Below are positions 1 through 9,131 of a stretch of 32,824 bases of DNA, piece by piece; position 1 is the first letter of the stretch; every line of letters begins with the position of its first letter. The position numbers and the translations under genes are program-made. A model generated the notes under the pieces. It searched no databases. It worked only from the letters and a program-made list of their open reading frames with translations, and was not told the origin of the DNA. Origin of the DNA: Candidatus Nomurabacteria bacterium (GTDB lineage: Bacteria > Patescibacteriota > Minisyncoccia > Phycocordibacterales > UBA9973); the NCBI GenBank assembly GCA_028286485.1, contig JAQBRM010000001.1, positions 1 through 32,824 on the forward strand. Reading direction: 5' to 3'.

Positions 1-2
1 TC

Positions 3-635
3 TATACACCGGGAGTATATTGTACATCCGGTCCGGGAGCAGCATCAATCGGCACTGCCGGTATTACACTGTCCGGTATCGGTACCTACATTTTCAAGAT
101 TAATGGAGCATTGACCTCAGTGGCCAACTCTGCGGTGACACTGCAAGGCACTTCAGCCTGTGGCGTCTTCTGGGCACCGACGCAAGCTACTACCTTGGGA
201 GCCAACTCCACGTTTGCCGGAACCAACATTGATGCTTCAGGCATTACCTTGGGCAGCAATGTGACATGGACAGGGCACGCATTGGCATTTGGCGGAACAG
301 TCACGACTGATACTGATACCATTAATGTGCCATCGTGCGGTGCTCAGACTTCTTCAGGCGGATCCGGCGGTGCCGGCATTATCACCGGTGGATGTTCATG
401 GACTGGTCCTAATCCTTGCAGTTCATTCGGTATTACCAAGCCGGGAACAGCGACTCAGACACCTGCCGTGCCTTCACCTGTGGTAAATCCACCGATCAAG
501 ATCTCCGCTACGAAACTACCGAATACCGGACTTCCTCCCCATCAGAGTAGTACGCCGTGGAGCATGCTGATACTGTCCGCCGCGGCACTATTGTCATTGG
601 GTAGTTACGCAGCGCTCAGAAAGCAACTACGTTGA
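3..635 (+). CDS. Ice-binding-like (DUF3494-type) surface protein, C-terminal part, LPXTG-anchored; 5' truncated by window edge
   Basis: Frame is open from the window edge (YTPGVYCTSG...TYIFKINGALTSVANSAVTL...CGVFW..ATTLGANSTFAGTNIDASGITLG), matching the DUF3494 motif pattern. C-terminus has LPNTG, a hydrophobic segment and RKQLR. The ORF-track start at 111 is only an internal TTG. Confidence 0.85.
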   Translation, partial: YTPGVYCTSGPGAASIGTAGITLSGIGTYIFKINGALTSVANSAVTLQGTSACGVFWAPTQATTLGANSTFAGTNIDASGITLGSNVTWTGHALAFGGTVTTDTDTINVPSCGAQTSSGGSGGAGIITGGCSWTGPNPCSSFGITKPGTATQTPAVPSPVVNPPIKISATKLPNTGLPPHQSSTPWSMLILSAAALLSLGSYAALRKQLR

Positions 636-1192
636 ACATTCCCTCATTTCGAAAAATAGCACTGGTCATTTTTATATGCTGCGTCATTTCACTGGGCCTT
701 ATTTTTGAGACTCGTTTGAAATTTCCGACCAAGAATAATGTACCCCCCGTCGTACTATCCATGCGTTTGAGCATTCCCCGTATCAAAGTGGATGCGGCGA
801 TTGAATCAGTCGGACTCACCGCTGATGGTGCCATGGGCGTACCGCAAGGACCGGCCGATGCAGCGTGGTTCAATCTGGGAGCCATACCGGGCGAGCAAGG
901 CACGGCGGTCATCGATGGACACTCGGGCTGGGCCAATAACATTCCGGCCGTACTTGATGACTTATACAAACTGAAGAAAGGGGACAGTATCATAGTGACC
1001 GACGCACAGGGCGTGGCGACGACATTTATCGTACGCGATATGCATACCTATGATCCTAATGCTGATGCCGCAACCGTGTTCACTTCCACCGACGGCGCAT
1101 CTCATCTCAATCTCATCACCTGTGCCGGTGATTGGAATCCTACCCTCAAAACCCATTCGAGCAGGCTGGTCGTCTTTGCCGATAAGAAATAA
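632..1192 (+). CDS. Sortase (class E/F-like)
   Basis: N-terminal TM, DGHSGW, LITCAG and SSRLVVF motifs (His-Cys-Arg catalytic pattern). TTG start overlaps the upstream stop (TTGA). Confidence 0.88.
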   Translation: MNIPSFRKIALVIFICCVISLGLIFETRLKFPTKNNVPPVVLSMRLSIPRIKVDAAIESVGLTADGAMGVPQGPADAAWFNLGAIPGEQGTAVIDGHSGWANNIPAVLDDLYKLKKGDSIIVTDAQGVATTFIVRDMHTYDPNADAATVFTSTDGASHLNLITCAGDWNPTLKTHSSRLVVFADKK

Positions 1193-1194
1193 AA

Positions 1195-1216
1195 AATCCC
1201 CTCATATGAGAGGGGA
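1195..1216 (-). terminator. Rho-independent terminator for the minus-strand gene
   Basis: CCCCTC / GAGGGG stem; on the minus strand it is followed by TTTTTT. Confidence 0.6.
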
Positions 1217-1229
1217 GTAATGAATATTT

Positions 1230-1652
1230 TTACTTGGAAAGAATAGCCCAGAGCATGCCGAGGGCAAACCACGCACCGCCGATGCAGATGATGCCACGGA
1301 AAACCCGCAAGGTTCTTTCAGGCAAGTTGTTCTTATCGCTCCAATGATACATGACACCCGCCATCATCATAATAGGAATACCCCACAATGAGAGTATGCG
1401 GCGCATGTCGTAGAGACTGCCCGCCTCAATAAAGCCTTGGTATTGAACGCTGTACCGAAAAGCCATCAGCCCGGCCATTGATAGGAAGGCGATAAGCATA
1501 ACAATACCTTCGCCCGTGCTCAACCGCTCTAATGGATGACCTGGTCGCCCGTGTCTAAACACCACTTTCATATTTTTCATATTTATTTTTTTAAGTGTAA
1601 GTGAATGAACTAATTTGACCCTCAACATACCACGCTCCATTTGACTCGTCAA
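1230..1652 (-). CDS. Small predicted membrane protein (start uncertain; MKNMKVVF internal start possible)
   Basis: Several hydrophobic segments (GIVMLIAFLSMAGLMAF, GIICIGGAWFALGMLWAIL). Confidence 0.5.
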   Translation of the reverse strand: MTSQMERGMLRVKLVHSLTLKKINMKNMKVVFRHGRPGHPLERLSTGEGIVMLIAFLSMAGLMAFRYSVQYQGFIEAGSLYDMRRILSLWGIPIMMMAGVMYHWSDKNNLPERTLRVFRGIICIGGAWFALGMLWAILSK

Positions 1653-1655
1653 TTT

Positions 1656-1693
1656 AATAAATGGGGACAGGCCCCTTTTTAGAATTTCTTTAT
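1656..1693. repeat. Left arm of perfect 38-bp inverted repeat flanking tRNA-Glu
   Basis: AATAAATGGGGACAGGCCCCTTTTTAGAATTTCTTTAT; exact reverse complement at 1860-1897. Confidence 0.95.
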
Positions 1694-1737
1694 AACTTGC
1701 TCAAATCTCAAACAATCGATACTATACATGTGCACTT

Positions 1738-1809
1738 GGCCCCATCGTCTAACGGTTAGGACGAATCCTTCTCAAGGATTAAATCGGAGTTCGATTCTCC
1801 GTGGGGTCA
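1738..1809 (+). tRNA. tRNA-Glu (CTC)
   Basis: GGCCCCA...TGGGGTC acceptor, anticodon stem AATCC/GGATT with loop TTCTCAA, T-arm GGAGTTCGATTCTCC; CCA not encoded. Confidence 0.95.
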
Positions 1810-1859
1810 CTACGCCTTTTCAGTCTTATTTTATAAGCACATTATAGAATTTTTTATAC

Positions 1860-1897
1860 ATAAAGAAATTCTAAAAAGGGGCCTGTCCCCATTTATT
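1860..1897. repeat. Right arm of the 38-bp inverted repeat
   Basis: Exact reverse complement of 1656-1693; overlaps the stop codon of the 1893-2450 gene. Confidence 0.95.
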
Positions 1898-2450
1898 TCT
1901 CGCTCAAATATTCAAAGGCTTCGTCTTGGACGGTGGAGAAATCATCGGATACATCAAAAAACATAATGCCGTGCTTGGCGCATTCCTCTTGGAGGAACAT
2001 GCTGTACTCGATCATTTTCTCAATCATCTCGAGCAACGCTTCATCGGTTTGTTCATTGGTCCAGTCGGTGTCGCCGCGGTTGTAGGTGCGGACAAAGTTC
2101 AGTTTTTCCTCGGCGGAGAGTTTGGTGTAGCCGATGAAGCAGCAGCGGATTTCCTTGTCATGCGTTTTCTTAAACTCAACAACCTGTTCGGGCAATATAC
2201 AGTCGCCCTCAACCAGATAATTTTCTTCTTCATACAGAAAGTGGTTGAAAAGATGTTCGGTGAAGCGCCAGACTTTTTCAGACTTTATTTTGAATGAAAG
2301 ATCATGATTTATATCAAACTCGGGAGCGGCAAATGTAAGGGTGCCAATAAGGGCATCCAAAGGGAAAAACGGTACTTGATTTTCTACGAGCATTCGTTGA
2401 GCCAATAAGGATTTTCCCGCGCGAGGCGCGCCACCGATCAGATAAAGCAT
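1893..2450 (-). CDS. P-loop NTPase / kinase-like protein
   Basis: Walker A GGAPRAGKS at N-terminus; TATACT-N6-ATG promoter/start arrangement. Confidence 0.75.
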   Translation of the reverse strand: MLYLIGGAPRAGKSLLAQRMLVENQVPFFPLDALIGTLTFAAPEFDINHDLSFKIKSEKVWRFTEHLFNHFLYEEENYLVEGDCILPEQVVEFKKTHDKEIRCCFIGYTKLSAEEKLNFVRTYNRGDTDWTNEQTDEALLEMIEKMIEYSMFLQEECAKHGIMFFDVSDDFSTVQDEAFEYLSEK

Positions 2451-2499
2451 TGATGAAGTATAGCAGAAAGGTTTTTAATTTTTAAGGTATACTATCCGT

Positions 2500-2970
2500 A
2501 TGAAAAGAAGGTATTATTTCTTGATAGTGGTACTGCTATTGATCGGCGCAGCGTGGGGTTTCAGTGAGATCGTGCGGGTCAGTGTAGTGACACCGCCGGC
2601 TCCTTCGGCGAATAGTATCGTCACGCCGGAAGTACCCGCTGCTGCCATGCCGACAACTGATGTGGTCGTGGATGCGCCCATGCAAGGACAATTAATCACG
2701 TCGCCGGTTAGTATTATCGGCAAGGCGAAAGGGAACTGGTTCTTTGAAGGCTCATTTCCTATTAGTTTATACAATATGCAAGGACAGGCTATTGCGACTG
2801 GTGTGGCACAAGCACAAGGGGATTGGATGACCACGAACTACGTGCCATTCACTGCCAACCTAGCATTTCCGAGCGCCTCGCACGGCACCGGCTACCTGTT
2901 ATTGAAAAATGATAATCCATCCGGCAATCCGCAATTTGACAAGTCACTCACAATAAACGTACAGTGGTAA
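2500..2970 (+). CDS. Secreted/anchored protein with Gmad2 Ig-like domain
   Basis: N-terminal TM; WFFEGSFPISLYNMQGQ...DWMTTNYVPFTANLAF...LLLKNDNPSGNPQFD matches the Gmad2 pattern. Confidence 0.75.
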   Translation: MKRRYYFLIVVLLLIGAAWGFSEIVRVSVVTPPAPSANSIVTPEVPAAAMPTTDVVVDAPMQGQLITSPVSIIGKAKGNWFFEGSFPISLYNMQGQAIATGVAQAQGDWMTTNYVPFTANLAFPSASHGTGYLLLKNDNPSGNPQFDKSLTINVQW

Positions 2971-2971
2971 T

Positions 2972-3748
2972 ATGAAGCGGCCGCCAACATCAAAAACAAT
3001 TCTCGTTCTGGTCGTCATCGCCGGTTTGATTTTCATCGGCTGGGTATTTTTGGGACATCGCGCTGATAAAGGAATTACGCCACTGCATGTATCTGATACA
3101 GTACCGGTATCAAACGGTGAATGGCCTTCCACCAAACTGCGCGACGCCATCGTTACCGACAATGCCAGCTACTACACCATCAATGCCACCTATCCGATCG
3201 TGAAAGACGATGTCATCTCCGGTGACTTCAAGACATTTGTCGATGACAGCATTGCGCAATTCAAAAGCGATACGTCATGGGCCGCTGCCAATGGCAGCAA
3301 TGCACCGGCTGAAGCGGGAGCGTTGTCGCTTCACATTACCTATACTGAACAAAAAAACGCCCGCGTTGATAACTATGTTTTTTCAACGACAACCTATACC
3401 GGCGGGGCGCATGACTTGCAAGCCACTACCACGTTTTCATTTTCCGCGACCGGACAGCAGATTACGCTCGCTACATTGTTCACTAACGGTATCAACGGCT
3501 TGGGTATTATCGCACCCTATGTCAAAGCGCAGCTCAGCAGCGCTCTCGGAGCAGACCAAGGCATGATCAATGACGGCACGGCACCGACCGAAACAAACTA
3601 CGAAAATTTCACCGTACAGGATGACGGCGTGATATTCCTTTTTGATCCCTACCAAGTCGCTCCCTATTCAGCTGGCGCACAGTCGGTGAAAGTACCGTTG
3701 TCAGTCTTCAAGAGCATTGCCAACCCGACTATTTTTCCTATTCAGTAG
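2972..3748 (+). CDS. RsiV/DUF4163-DUF3298-like extracellular protein
   Basis: N-terminal TM; YYTINATYPIV...YTGGAHDLQATTTFSF...LFDPYQVAPYSAGAQSVKVPLSV typical of DUF4163/DUF3298. Confidence 0.75.
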   Translation: MKRPPTSKTILVLVVIAGLIFIGWVFLGHRADKGITPLHVSDTVPVSNGEWPSTKLRDAIVTDNASYYTINATYPIVKDDVISGDFKTFVDDSIAQFKSDTSWAAANGSNAPAEAGALSLHITYTEQKNARVDNYVFSTTTYTGGAHDLQATTTFSFSATGQQITLATLFTNGINGLGIIAPYVKAQLSSALGADQGMINDGTAPTETNYENFTVQDDGVIFLFDPYQVAPYSAGAQSVKVPLSVFKSIANPTIFPIQ

Positions 3749-4805
3749 TTCGTTCGATCGGACTGACATCCACCAGTAATGGTTCTATTTCATTGCCTGA
3801 GCCGGTGATGCGCATGACATCCTTGTCCACCTTCTTCAATTCCTTGCCGGCATTGCTGTAATGGTTCACCACGGTGGTCAGCGAGCCACCGATCTTATTG
3901 TGGTATTCCTCATAGGATTTGAGATGCTTGCCGAGCTCTTCCACGCGCTTCACGATATCCTTGGCGCTCTCCTCGATCTGCATGGCGCGCAAGCCTTGCA
4001 AGACGGTTTGCAAATATGCCAGGAAAGAAGTAGGGGAGACAATGATCACTTTCTTTTCAAATGCATACTGCACCAGATCCTGCGTGTTGACCTTGATGCT
4101 GCCGACTTCCGCTACGAGCAAATCATAATAGATGGATTCGTGGGGAATGAACATGAAGGCGAAGTCCAAGGTATTTTCGGCTGGGCGGATGTACTTGGAG
4201 GTTTCGTCGATGCGCTTTTTGATATCCTTGCGGAATTCATTCACGAAGGCTTCGGGATCGGTGCCGTTCTGGTTGGACTCGATGATGCGATTGTAATTTT
4301 CCAATGAGAACTTTGAGTCAATGGGAATGATCTTGTCCTTGACCATGACGACGGCATCGACGATCTCACCATTGGCGAATTTATACTGTGTCTGAAATGT
4401 TTTTGGCGGCAGCACTTTCGACAGGATGGTTTCCAAATAGTACTCGCCGAGGATGGTGCCGCGCTGCTTGGGATTCTTCAAGATGTCCTGCAGGTTGCGT
4501 AGCTGGTCGGCGAAGTTCAAGACCTGCTTGTTGCCTTCATCAAGACGGGTCAGGCATTCGGTGATGTCGCTGATGATGTTGGCGGACTGCGTGGACTGGT
4601 GCATCATGGATTCGCGGATGGACTTCTCGGACTCGCCGAGCTTTTGATCGACAGTTTTCTGCAGCTCGCTGACTTGCTGCATCAGCAGCTGGAAGCCCGT
4701 GCTATTGTCGTCATTTTTTTGCGGTTCAACTTTTTTGTTTTGTGCCAAGACATACGCGATGACACCGCCGACGACCACTCCGATAAGAATAAAGATTATT
4801 TGCAT
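3738..4805 (-). CDS. rmuC: RmuC-family DNA recombination protein
   Basis: N-terminal TM plus coiled coil; GEYYLETILSKVLPPKTFQTQYKF, IPIDSKFSLENY, FMFIPHESIYYDL, SPTSFLAYLQTVLQGL. Confidence 0.9.
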   Translation of the reverse strand: MQIIFILIGVVVGGVIAYVLAQNKKVEPQKNDDNSTGFQLLMQQVSELQKTVDQKLGESEKSIRESMMHQSTQSANIISDITECLTRLDEGNKQVLNFADQLRNLQDILKNPKQRGTILGEYYLETILSKVLPPKTFQTQYKFANGEIVDAVVMVKDKIIPIDSKFSLENYNRIIESNQNGTDPEAFVNEFRKDIKKRIDETSKYIRPAENTLDFAFMFIPHESIYYDLLVAEVGSIKVNTQDLVQYAFEKKVIIVSPTSFLAYLQTVLQGLRAMQIEESAKDIVKRVEELGKHLKSYEEYHNKIGGSLTTVVNHYSNAGKELKKVDKDVMRITGSGNEIEPLLVDVSPIERTTE

Positions 4806-4806
4806 G

Positions 4807-5526
4807 TTATGAGATGTATTTTTCTAATGTGTAAATCCAGTCCCGCTCGTCCTTGTCACTGTGCTTCTTCTGATCGAGCAGCCATGACAGGTAGCCGATA
4901 TCGCTGGCGGCCACTTCGGCAATGGTCTTGCCTTTGTACTTGCCGAAATCAAATGCGCGGATGGCCAATGGCTCGGTGCTGATGACCCGCATTTTTTCAA
5001 GGGCGGCGGCTTCATCGCAATTCCACAAGGCCATGGCTTTGGCCAGCTCGTATTCAAACAATTGCTCCAAGACCAAGACATCGGCGAAGGCTTCGTGCGC
5101 AGCCACTTCGAGCTCGATGTCGAGCGCGTAGCGCAGGTACTGCAGCTTGTGCATGGCGAAGGCTCCCTCGGTATCGAGTTCGCGAATGACCTTGAACGTG
5201 CAGAGCAGATTCTTGATGTGAATGTCGTCATTTTTCAAGATCTGCTCATCAAATGCGGCATTGTGCGCCACGCAAATAGTATCGTCACTTTCAAATAATG
5301 CTTTGAGTGCCGGATATTCGGGTGCGTCCTTGAATGACGGGCGATCAGCCACCATTTTGTTGGAAATGTGATGAATGGCGGAACATTCGAAGGGGATAGG
5401 CACGGGTGGCTTGTACATGGCATTCACTACCGGCTCCGCCACGCCGCGTTCCTTCACCGCCAGCTGACACAGGAAATCCTTTGTGCCATTGCCGGTCGTT
5501 TCCGTATCAAAAAAGATGATTTTCAT
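4807..5526 (-). CDS. DnaQ-like 3'-5' exonuclease (DEDDh)
   Basis: MKIIFFDTETTGNGTKD, HNAAFDEQIL, AAHEAFADVLVLEQL. True start is probably the ATG at 5526, not the ORF-track start at 5964. Confidence 0.85.
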   Translation of the reverse strand: MKIIFFDTETTGNGTKDFLCQLAVKERGVAEPVVNAMYKPPVPIPFECSAIHHISNKMVADRPSFKDAPEYPALKALFESDDTICVAHNAAFDEQILKNDDIHIKNLLCTFKVIRELDTEGAFAMHKLQYLRYALDIELEVAAHEAFADVLVLEQLFEYELAKAMALWNCDEAAALEKMRVISTEPLAIRAFDFGKYKGKTIAEVAASDIGYLSWLLDQKKHSDKDERDWIYTLEKYIS

Positions 5527-5556
5527 GGCTCTATTGTACCATGCTATAATTTCAGC

Positions 5557-6009
5557 ATGACTATCGCCACGGAAGTACGGGAAGAATTGAAAAATGCCAT
5601 GCGGGCAAAGGATCAGATAGCGTTGGATACCTATCGGGCAGTGCTGACAGCATTCATGAATGAATTGGTGGCAACCGGCAAGACGCCGCAGGATGAAGTG
5701 AATGATGACATGGCCTTGAAGGTCATTCAGAAGCTGATCAAGCAGCGCAAGGACGCCATCAGCCAGTTTGAAGCGGGCGGCAGAGCAGATCTCGCTGAAG
5801 AAGAGAAGAAGCAGCTGGCAGTCTTGGAAAAATTCCAACCCGCTCAAATGAGTGAAGCCGACATCCGCGCCATCGCCGAAAAGAAAAAAGCCGAACTTAA
5901 CATTACTGACAAAACCAAGTCCGGCATCCTCACCGGCGCCGTCATGAAAGAAGTAGCTGGCCAAGCCGACGGCAGCCTCGTGAAGAATATCGTAGAGTCA
6001 TTGTTTTAA
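5557..6009 (+). CDS. YqeY/GatB-domain protein
   Basis: MTIATEVREELKNAMRAKDQIALDTYRAVLTAF...EAGGRADLAEEEKKQLAVLEKFQPAQMSE...GAVMKEVAGQADGSLV. ATG at 5557 follows TATAAT-N6. Confidence 0.9.
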   Translation: MTIATEVREELKNAMRAKDQIALDTYRAVLTAFMNELVATGKTPQDEVNDDMALKVIQKLIKQRKDAISQFEAGGRADLAEEEKKQLAVLEKFQPAQMSEADIRAIAEKKKAELNITDKTKSGILTGAVMKEVAGQADGSLVKNIVESLF

Positions 6010-6016
6010 ATAAAAA

Positions 6017-6043
6017 ACACCAAATCGATATTCGATTTGGTGT
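6017..6043. terminator. Hairpin (12-bp stem, 3-nt loop) between convergent genes
   Basis: ACACCAAATCGA tat TCGATTTGGTGT. Confidence 0.6.
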
Positions 6044-6050
6044 AACTGCC

Positions 6051-6311
6051 TTACCACTCATTTGGTAAAAGTTTAAACGCTGTAAAAATTAGAAAAATAC
6101 TAATCAAATATAACACCATCGCCAGAAAGAGGAGTCCATCTTGGTGGGCAAAACTAATAGTGTCACGGTTTATTTGAAGATAGCCCCCGATCAAGAGAAT
6201 TGGTCCACCAATCAGAAGAGAAAGTCTCTTCTTTATTTCTAATCTCGAAAACAAGAATGCGCCTAAGAGTATTCCTACATACCCAACGGCTAATACAATA
6301 AGAAGATTCAT
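6051..6311 (-). CDS. Small membrane protein
   Basis: Hydrophobic 86-aa ORF between convergent structures. Confidence 0.5.
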   Translation of the reverse strand: MNLLIVLAVGYVGILLGAFLFSRLEIKKRLSLLIGGPILLIGGYLQINRDTISFAHQDGLLFLAMVLYLISIFLIFTAFKLLPNEW

Positions 6312-6412
6312 ATCTTTAGTTTTTTAAGTTTCCCTCACCATACAACCTACCATTGACTTTGGCAAGGGAGGAGGGTAGGGTGAGGTTTTTTATTATCTGC
6401 TATACTATTTGC

Positions 6413-6745
6413 ATGATATTACTGCGTTGGTTTATTACGACATTGGCGATTTTTGCGTTGCCGTTTTTCGTGCAGGGGATTGTGGTCAATAGCATCTTGA
6501 CGGCCATCATCGTGGCGGCCTGTTTGGTCTTTTTGAACATGGTGGTCAAGCCGGTCATTACGTTGCTGACGTTGCCGTTGAACATCCTGACACTGGGATT
6601 GTTCTCCATCATTATCAATGGTGCATTCTTCTGGTTCGTGGCGCAGATCATCACGGGCTTCACGGTGGCATCATTCGTGTCAGCCATCATCGGCGCCTTC
6701 GTCATCTCCATTATTACGTGGATTATCAATCACTTCATTGATTAG
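6413..6745 (+). CDS. Phage holin family 4-like (PF04020-type) membrane protein
   Basis: LLRWFITTLAIFALPFFV...VVKPVITLLTLPLNILTLGLFSIIINGAFFWFV; ATG at 6413 follows TATACT-N6. Confidence 0.8.
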   Translation: MILLRWFITTLAIFALPFFVQGIVVNSILTAIIVAACLVFLNMVVKPVITLLTLPLNILTLGLFSIIINGAFFWFVAQIITGFTVASFVSAIIGAFVISIITWIINHFID

Positions 6746-6746
6746 C

Positions 6747-7793
6747 ATGGAGCAGCCTGACTTTGCAGCATTCCGCACGGCATTTTTCGCTTTGGTTGAA
6801 AAAGCCGGGCATGTCGTCATCACCTCACACTTTTCTCCGGACGATGACTCGATCGGTTCTGTCTTATCCGTCTACGCCATTCTTACTGCGAAATATCCTT
6901 CAAAAGATATTCGTATTATCTATACCGGCCAATCAAGCGACCGTCATCGTTCCTTTGCGCAATTTGAGAAAATCACTTTTGTGCCGGATGTGGCGACGGA
7001 ACTGGCAGGAACGGATGTATTAATCATGCTGGATGCCAACCAATACGTGCGATTTTCCAAATCACCCGAAGTGTTGCAAGCCGTACCGCAGACCATTGCC
7101 ATCGATCACCATGCTTCCGCGCCCGATCAATTCACCTTGGCATTAATAGTAAAACTTTCTTCCAACTGCGAGCTCATCTATCGCGCCTTGGATGCCGAGC
7201 ACAACCTCACTCCCGTCTTGGCCGGATATTTCCTGCTCGGCATTCTGGGTGATACCGGCAACTTTGCCTACGTTACCCCCGCACAATCAGCCGTATTCGA
7301 TATTGCAAAAATACTGGTGGATAGCGTCGGCGTCTCAATTGATAGTTTCCGCGCACGGTACGGCGGCATCCCGCAACGCATTATTCCATTGCTGCAAGAG
7401 CTGGTAAAAAATACCACTTACAAAAGCATGCCCAACTGGCCGGACTTTCAGTACAGCTACGTTGAGCGGGCCACGATTGCCATTGGCAAGTTTACCGATG
7501 AAGACATGAGTGCCGCCAGTCACATTTATATGGGGCAATACCTGACGCGGGTGCAGGGCTATGAGTGGGGATTTGTCATGACACCGCGCAGTGACGGGGG
7601 TGTGCGCATGTCAGGACGGTCACTTTCAACCAGTGTGAATGTACGCGATATGCATGAGCGGCTCGGTGTCGGCAGTGGTCATGATCGGGCGGCCGGGGGA
7701 AACTTCAAGCCGGAAAACATTGACCGTGAGCCACAACAGTGTATTGTGGAGGTACTTGACTGGATGGAGCACAATACTCCGCTCATTGGATAA
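6747..7793 (+). CDS. DHH-family phosphoesterase (NrnA-like)
   Basis: ITSHFSPDDDSIGS, AIDHHAS, GILGDTGNF, GGGVRMSGRS, GGHDRAAGG-type C-terminus (GSGHDRAAGGNF). Confidence 0.88.
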   Translation: MEQPDFAAFRTAFFALVEKAGHVVITSHFSPDDDSIGSVLSVYAILTAKYPSKDIRIIYTGQSSDRHRSFAQFEKITFVPDVATELAGTDVLIMLDANQYVRFSKSPEVLQAVPQTIAIDHHASAPDQFTLALIVKLSSNCELIYRALDAEHNLTPVLAGYFLLGILGDTGNFAYVTPAQSAVFDIAKILVDSVGVSIDSFRARYGGIPQRIIPLLQELVKNTTYKSMPNWPDFQYSYVERATIAIGKFTDEDMSAASHIYMGQYLTRVQGYEWGFVMTPRSDGGVRMSGRSLSTSVNVRDMHERLGVGSGHDRAAGGNFKPENIDREPQQCIVEVLDWMEHNTPLIG

Positions 7794-7794
7794 C

Positions 7795-8793
7795 ATGGCA
7801 TTTTTAGATGAAATAACAATACAAGCAAAGGCCGGCAACGGCGGCAACGGCGTGGTGCAATGGCGTCGCGAGAAGTTCATTGCCAAAGGCGGCCCGAATG
7901 GCGGTGATGGCGGACGAGGCGGACATGTCTATATACGGGCAGTGCGCAGCTTTCGCGTGCTTGACCAATACCGCAGCAAGAAGGAATTCCTGGCAGAAGA
8001 TGGCAAGCCGGGCGGCAGCCGCTCATTCAAGGGAGGGGATGGCGATCGCCTGACGATTGATTTTCCTGTAGGCTCCGTCGTGACCAATGTCACCACCGGT
8101 ACCGTCTATGAGCTCAACAAGGAAGGGCAGGAGTACAAGATCCTGAACGGCGGCAGCGGGGGATTCGGCAATGAGCATTTCAAGAGTTCCACCAACCAAG
8201 CACCGGATCGCGCCACTGATGGCAAGCCGGGCGAGGAAGCGGAGCTGCATATCGTCGTCTCGCTCATTGCCGATGTCGGCCTGATCGGTTTTCCTAATGC
8301 CGGCAAGTCCAGCCTGCTCAATATCATGACCAATGCGCAAGCGAAAGTCGGAGACTATCCGTTTACCACGCTCGATCCGAACCTCGGTGACCTGTACGGC
8401 TACATCATTGCCGACATTCCGGGACTGATCGAAGGTGCCAGCGATGGCAAAGGACTCGGTCATAAATTCCTGCGCCACATTTCAAAGACAAAAGTGTTGG
8501 TGCATCTTGTATCATTTGAGCAGCCGAACATGATGAAAGCGTATGAGACCATTCGCAGCGAGCTCTCGAGCTACTCAATGACATCTGCTGAAGCATCACG
8601 CGACGGTACCCTTGATCAGAAGGAAGAAATTATCTTATTGACCAAGACCGATACGGTACCGGAAGAGGCAGTGGAAGCGACATTGAAGAAGTTTAAAAAA
8701 TTAGGCAAACCCGTTTTTGCCGTGACATTGTTTGATGACCAGACCGTCAAGGAATTCCAAGACGAGCTGGTGAAGTTTTTGAAGAAGGAATAA
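7795..8793 (+). CDS. obgE: GTPase Obg
   Basis: FLDEITIQAKAGNGGNGVVQWRREKFIAKGGPNGGDGG; GFPNAGKSSLL; DIPGLIEGASDGKGLGHKFLRH. Confidence 0.96.
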   Translation: MAFLDEITIQAKAGNGGNGVVQWRREKFIAKGGPNGGDGGRGGHVYIRAVRSFRVLDQYRSKKEFLAEDGKPGGSRSFKGGDGDRLTIDFPVGSVVTNVTTGTVYELNKEGQEYKILNGGSGGFGNEHFKSSTNQAPDRATDGKPGEEAELHIVVSLIADVGLIGFPNAGKSSLLNIMTNAQAKVGDYPFTTLDPNLGDLYGYIIADIPGLIEGASDGKGLGHKFLRHISKTKVLVHLVSFEQPNMMKAYETIRSELSSYSMTSAEASRDGTLDQKEEIILLTKTDTVPEEAVEATLKKFKKLGKPVFAVTLFDDQTVKEFQDELVKFLKKE

Positions 8794-8794
8794 C

Positions 8795-8821
8795 AAAACC
8801 CCGACATTGTCGGGGTTTTTA
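8795..8821 (+). terminator. Rho-independent terminator after obgE
   Basis: AAAACCCCGACattGTCGGGGTTTTT. Confidence 0.85.
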
Positions 8822-8845
8822 AGTTCTGTACTTTCTTTAATGTTT

Positions 8846-9058
8846 TTAGGTAGAGTGAATCATTCTATTCTTCACAGGATCTGCGTCATCTGTGAGGAAT
8901 GAGAGACGGGTACTCGAATACTCCGCTTTACTGTTTCTTCGATTGCAACGCGGGACATACGGTAAATAGATTTCTCCGTCTTGCAGGCCTGCAAAAAGTT
9001 CTCGCACTTCAACTCCAAGTACATTTGGATCGTTGAAAATTAGTTGATTGTGATTCAT
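8846..9058 (-). CDS. Hypothetical 70-aa protein
   Basis: Only ORF-length support in an otherwise empty gap. Confidence 0.3.
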   Translation of the reverse strand: MNHNQLIFNDPNVLGVEVRELFAGLQDGEIYLPYVPRCNRRNSKAEYSSTRLSFLTDDADPVKNRMIHST

Positions 9059-9131
9059 AATAAAGAAAGTTATTTGTTTTTCTTTATGGTACTACTTTCA
9101 AAACATACGTCAATAGCGTATACTCACTGGC

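Noticed and set aside
3861-4307. Many long antisense ORFs, for example within rmuC, exonuclease, gatB, tkt and prfA
   Set aside because: They lie opposite well-supported genes and are compositional shadows of the coding strand.
4807-5964. Extended 385-aa version of the exonuclease ORF
   Set aside because: The N-terminal extension is antisense to yqeY and the DEDDh domain starts at the ATG at 5526 with its own -10 box.
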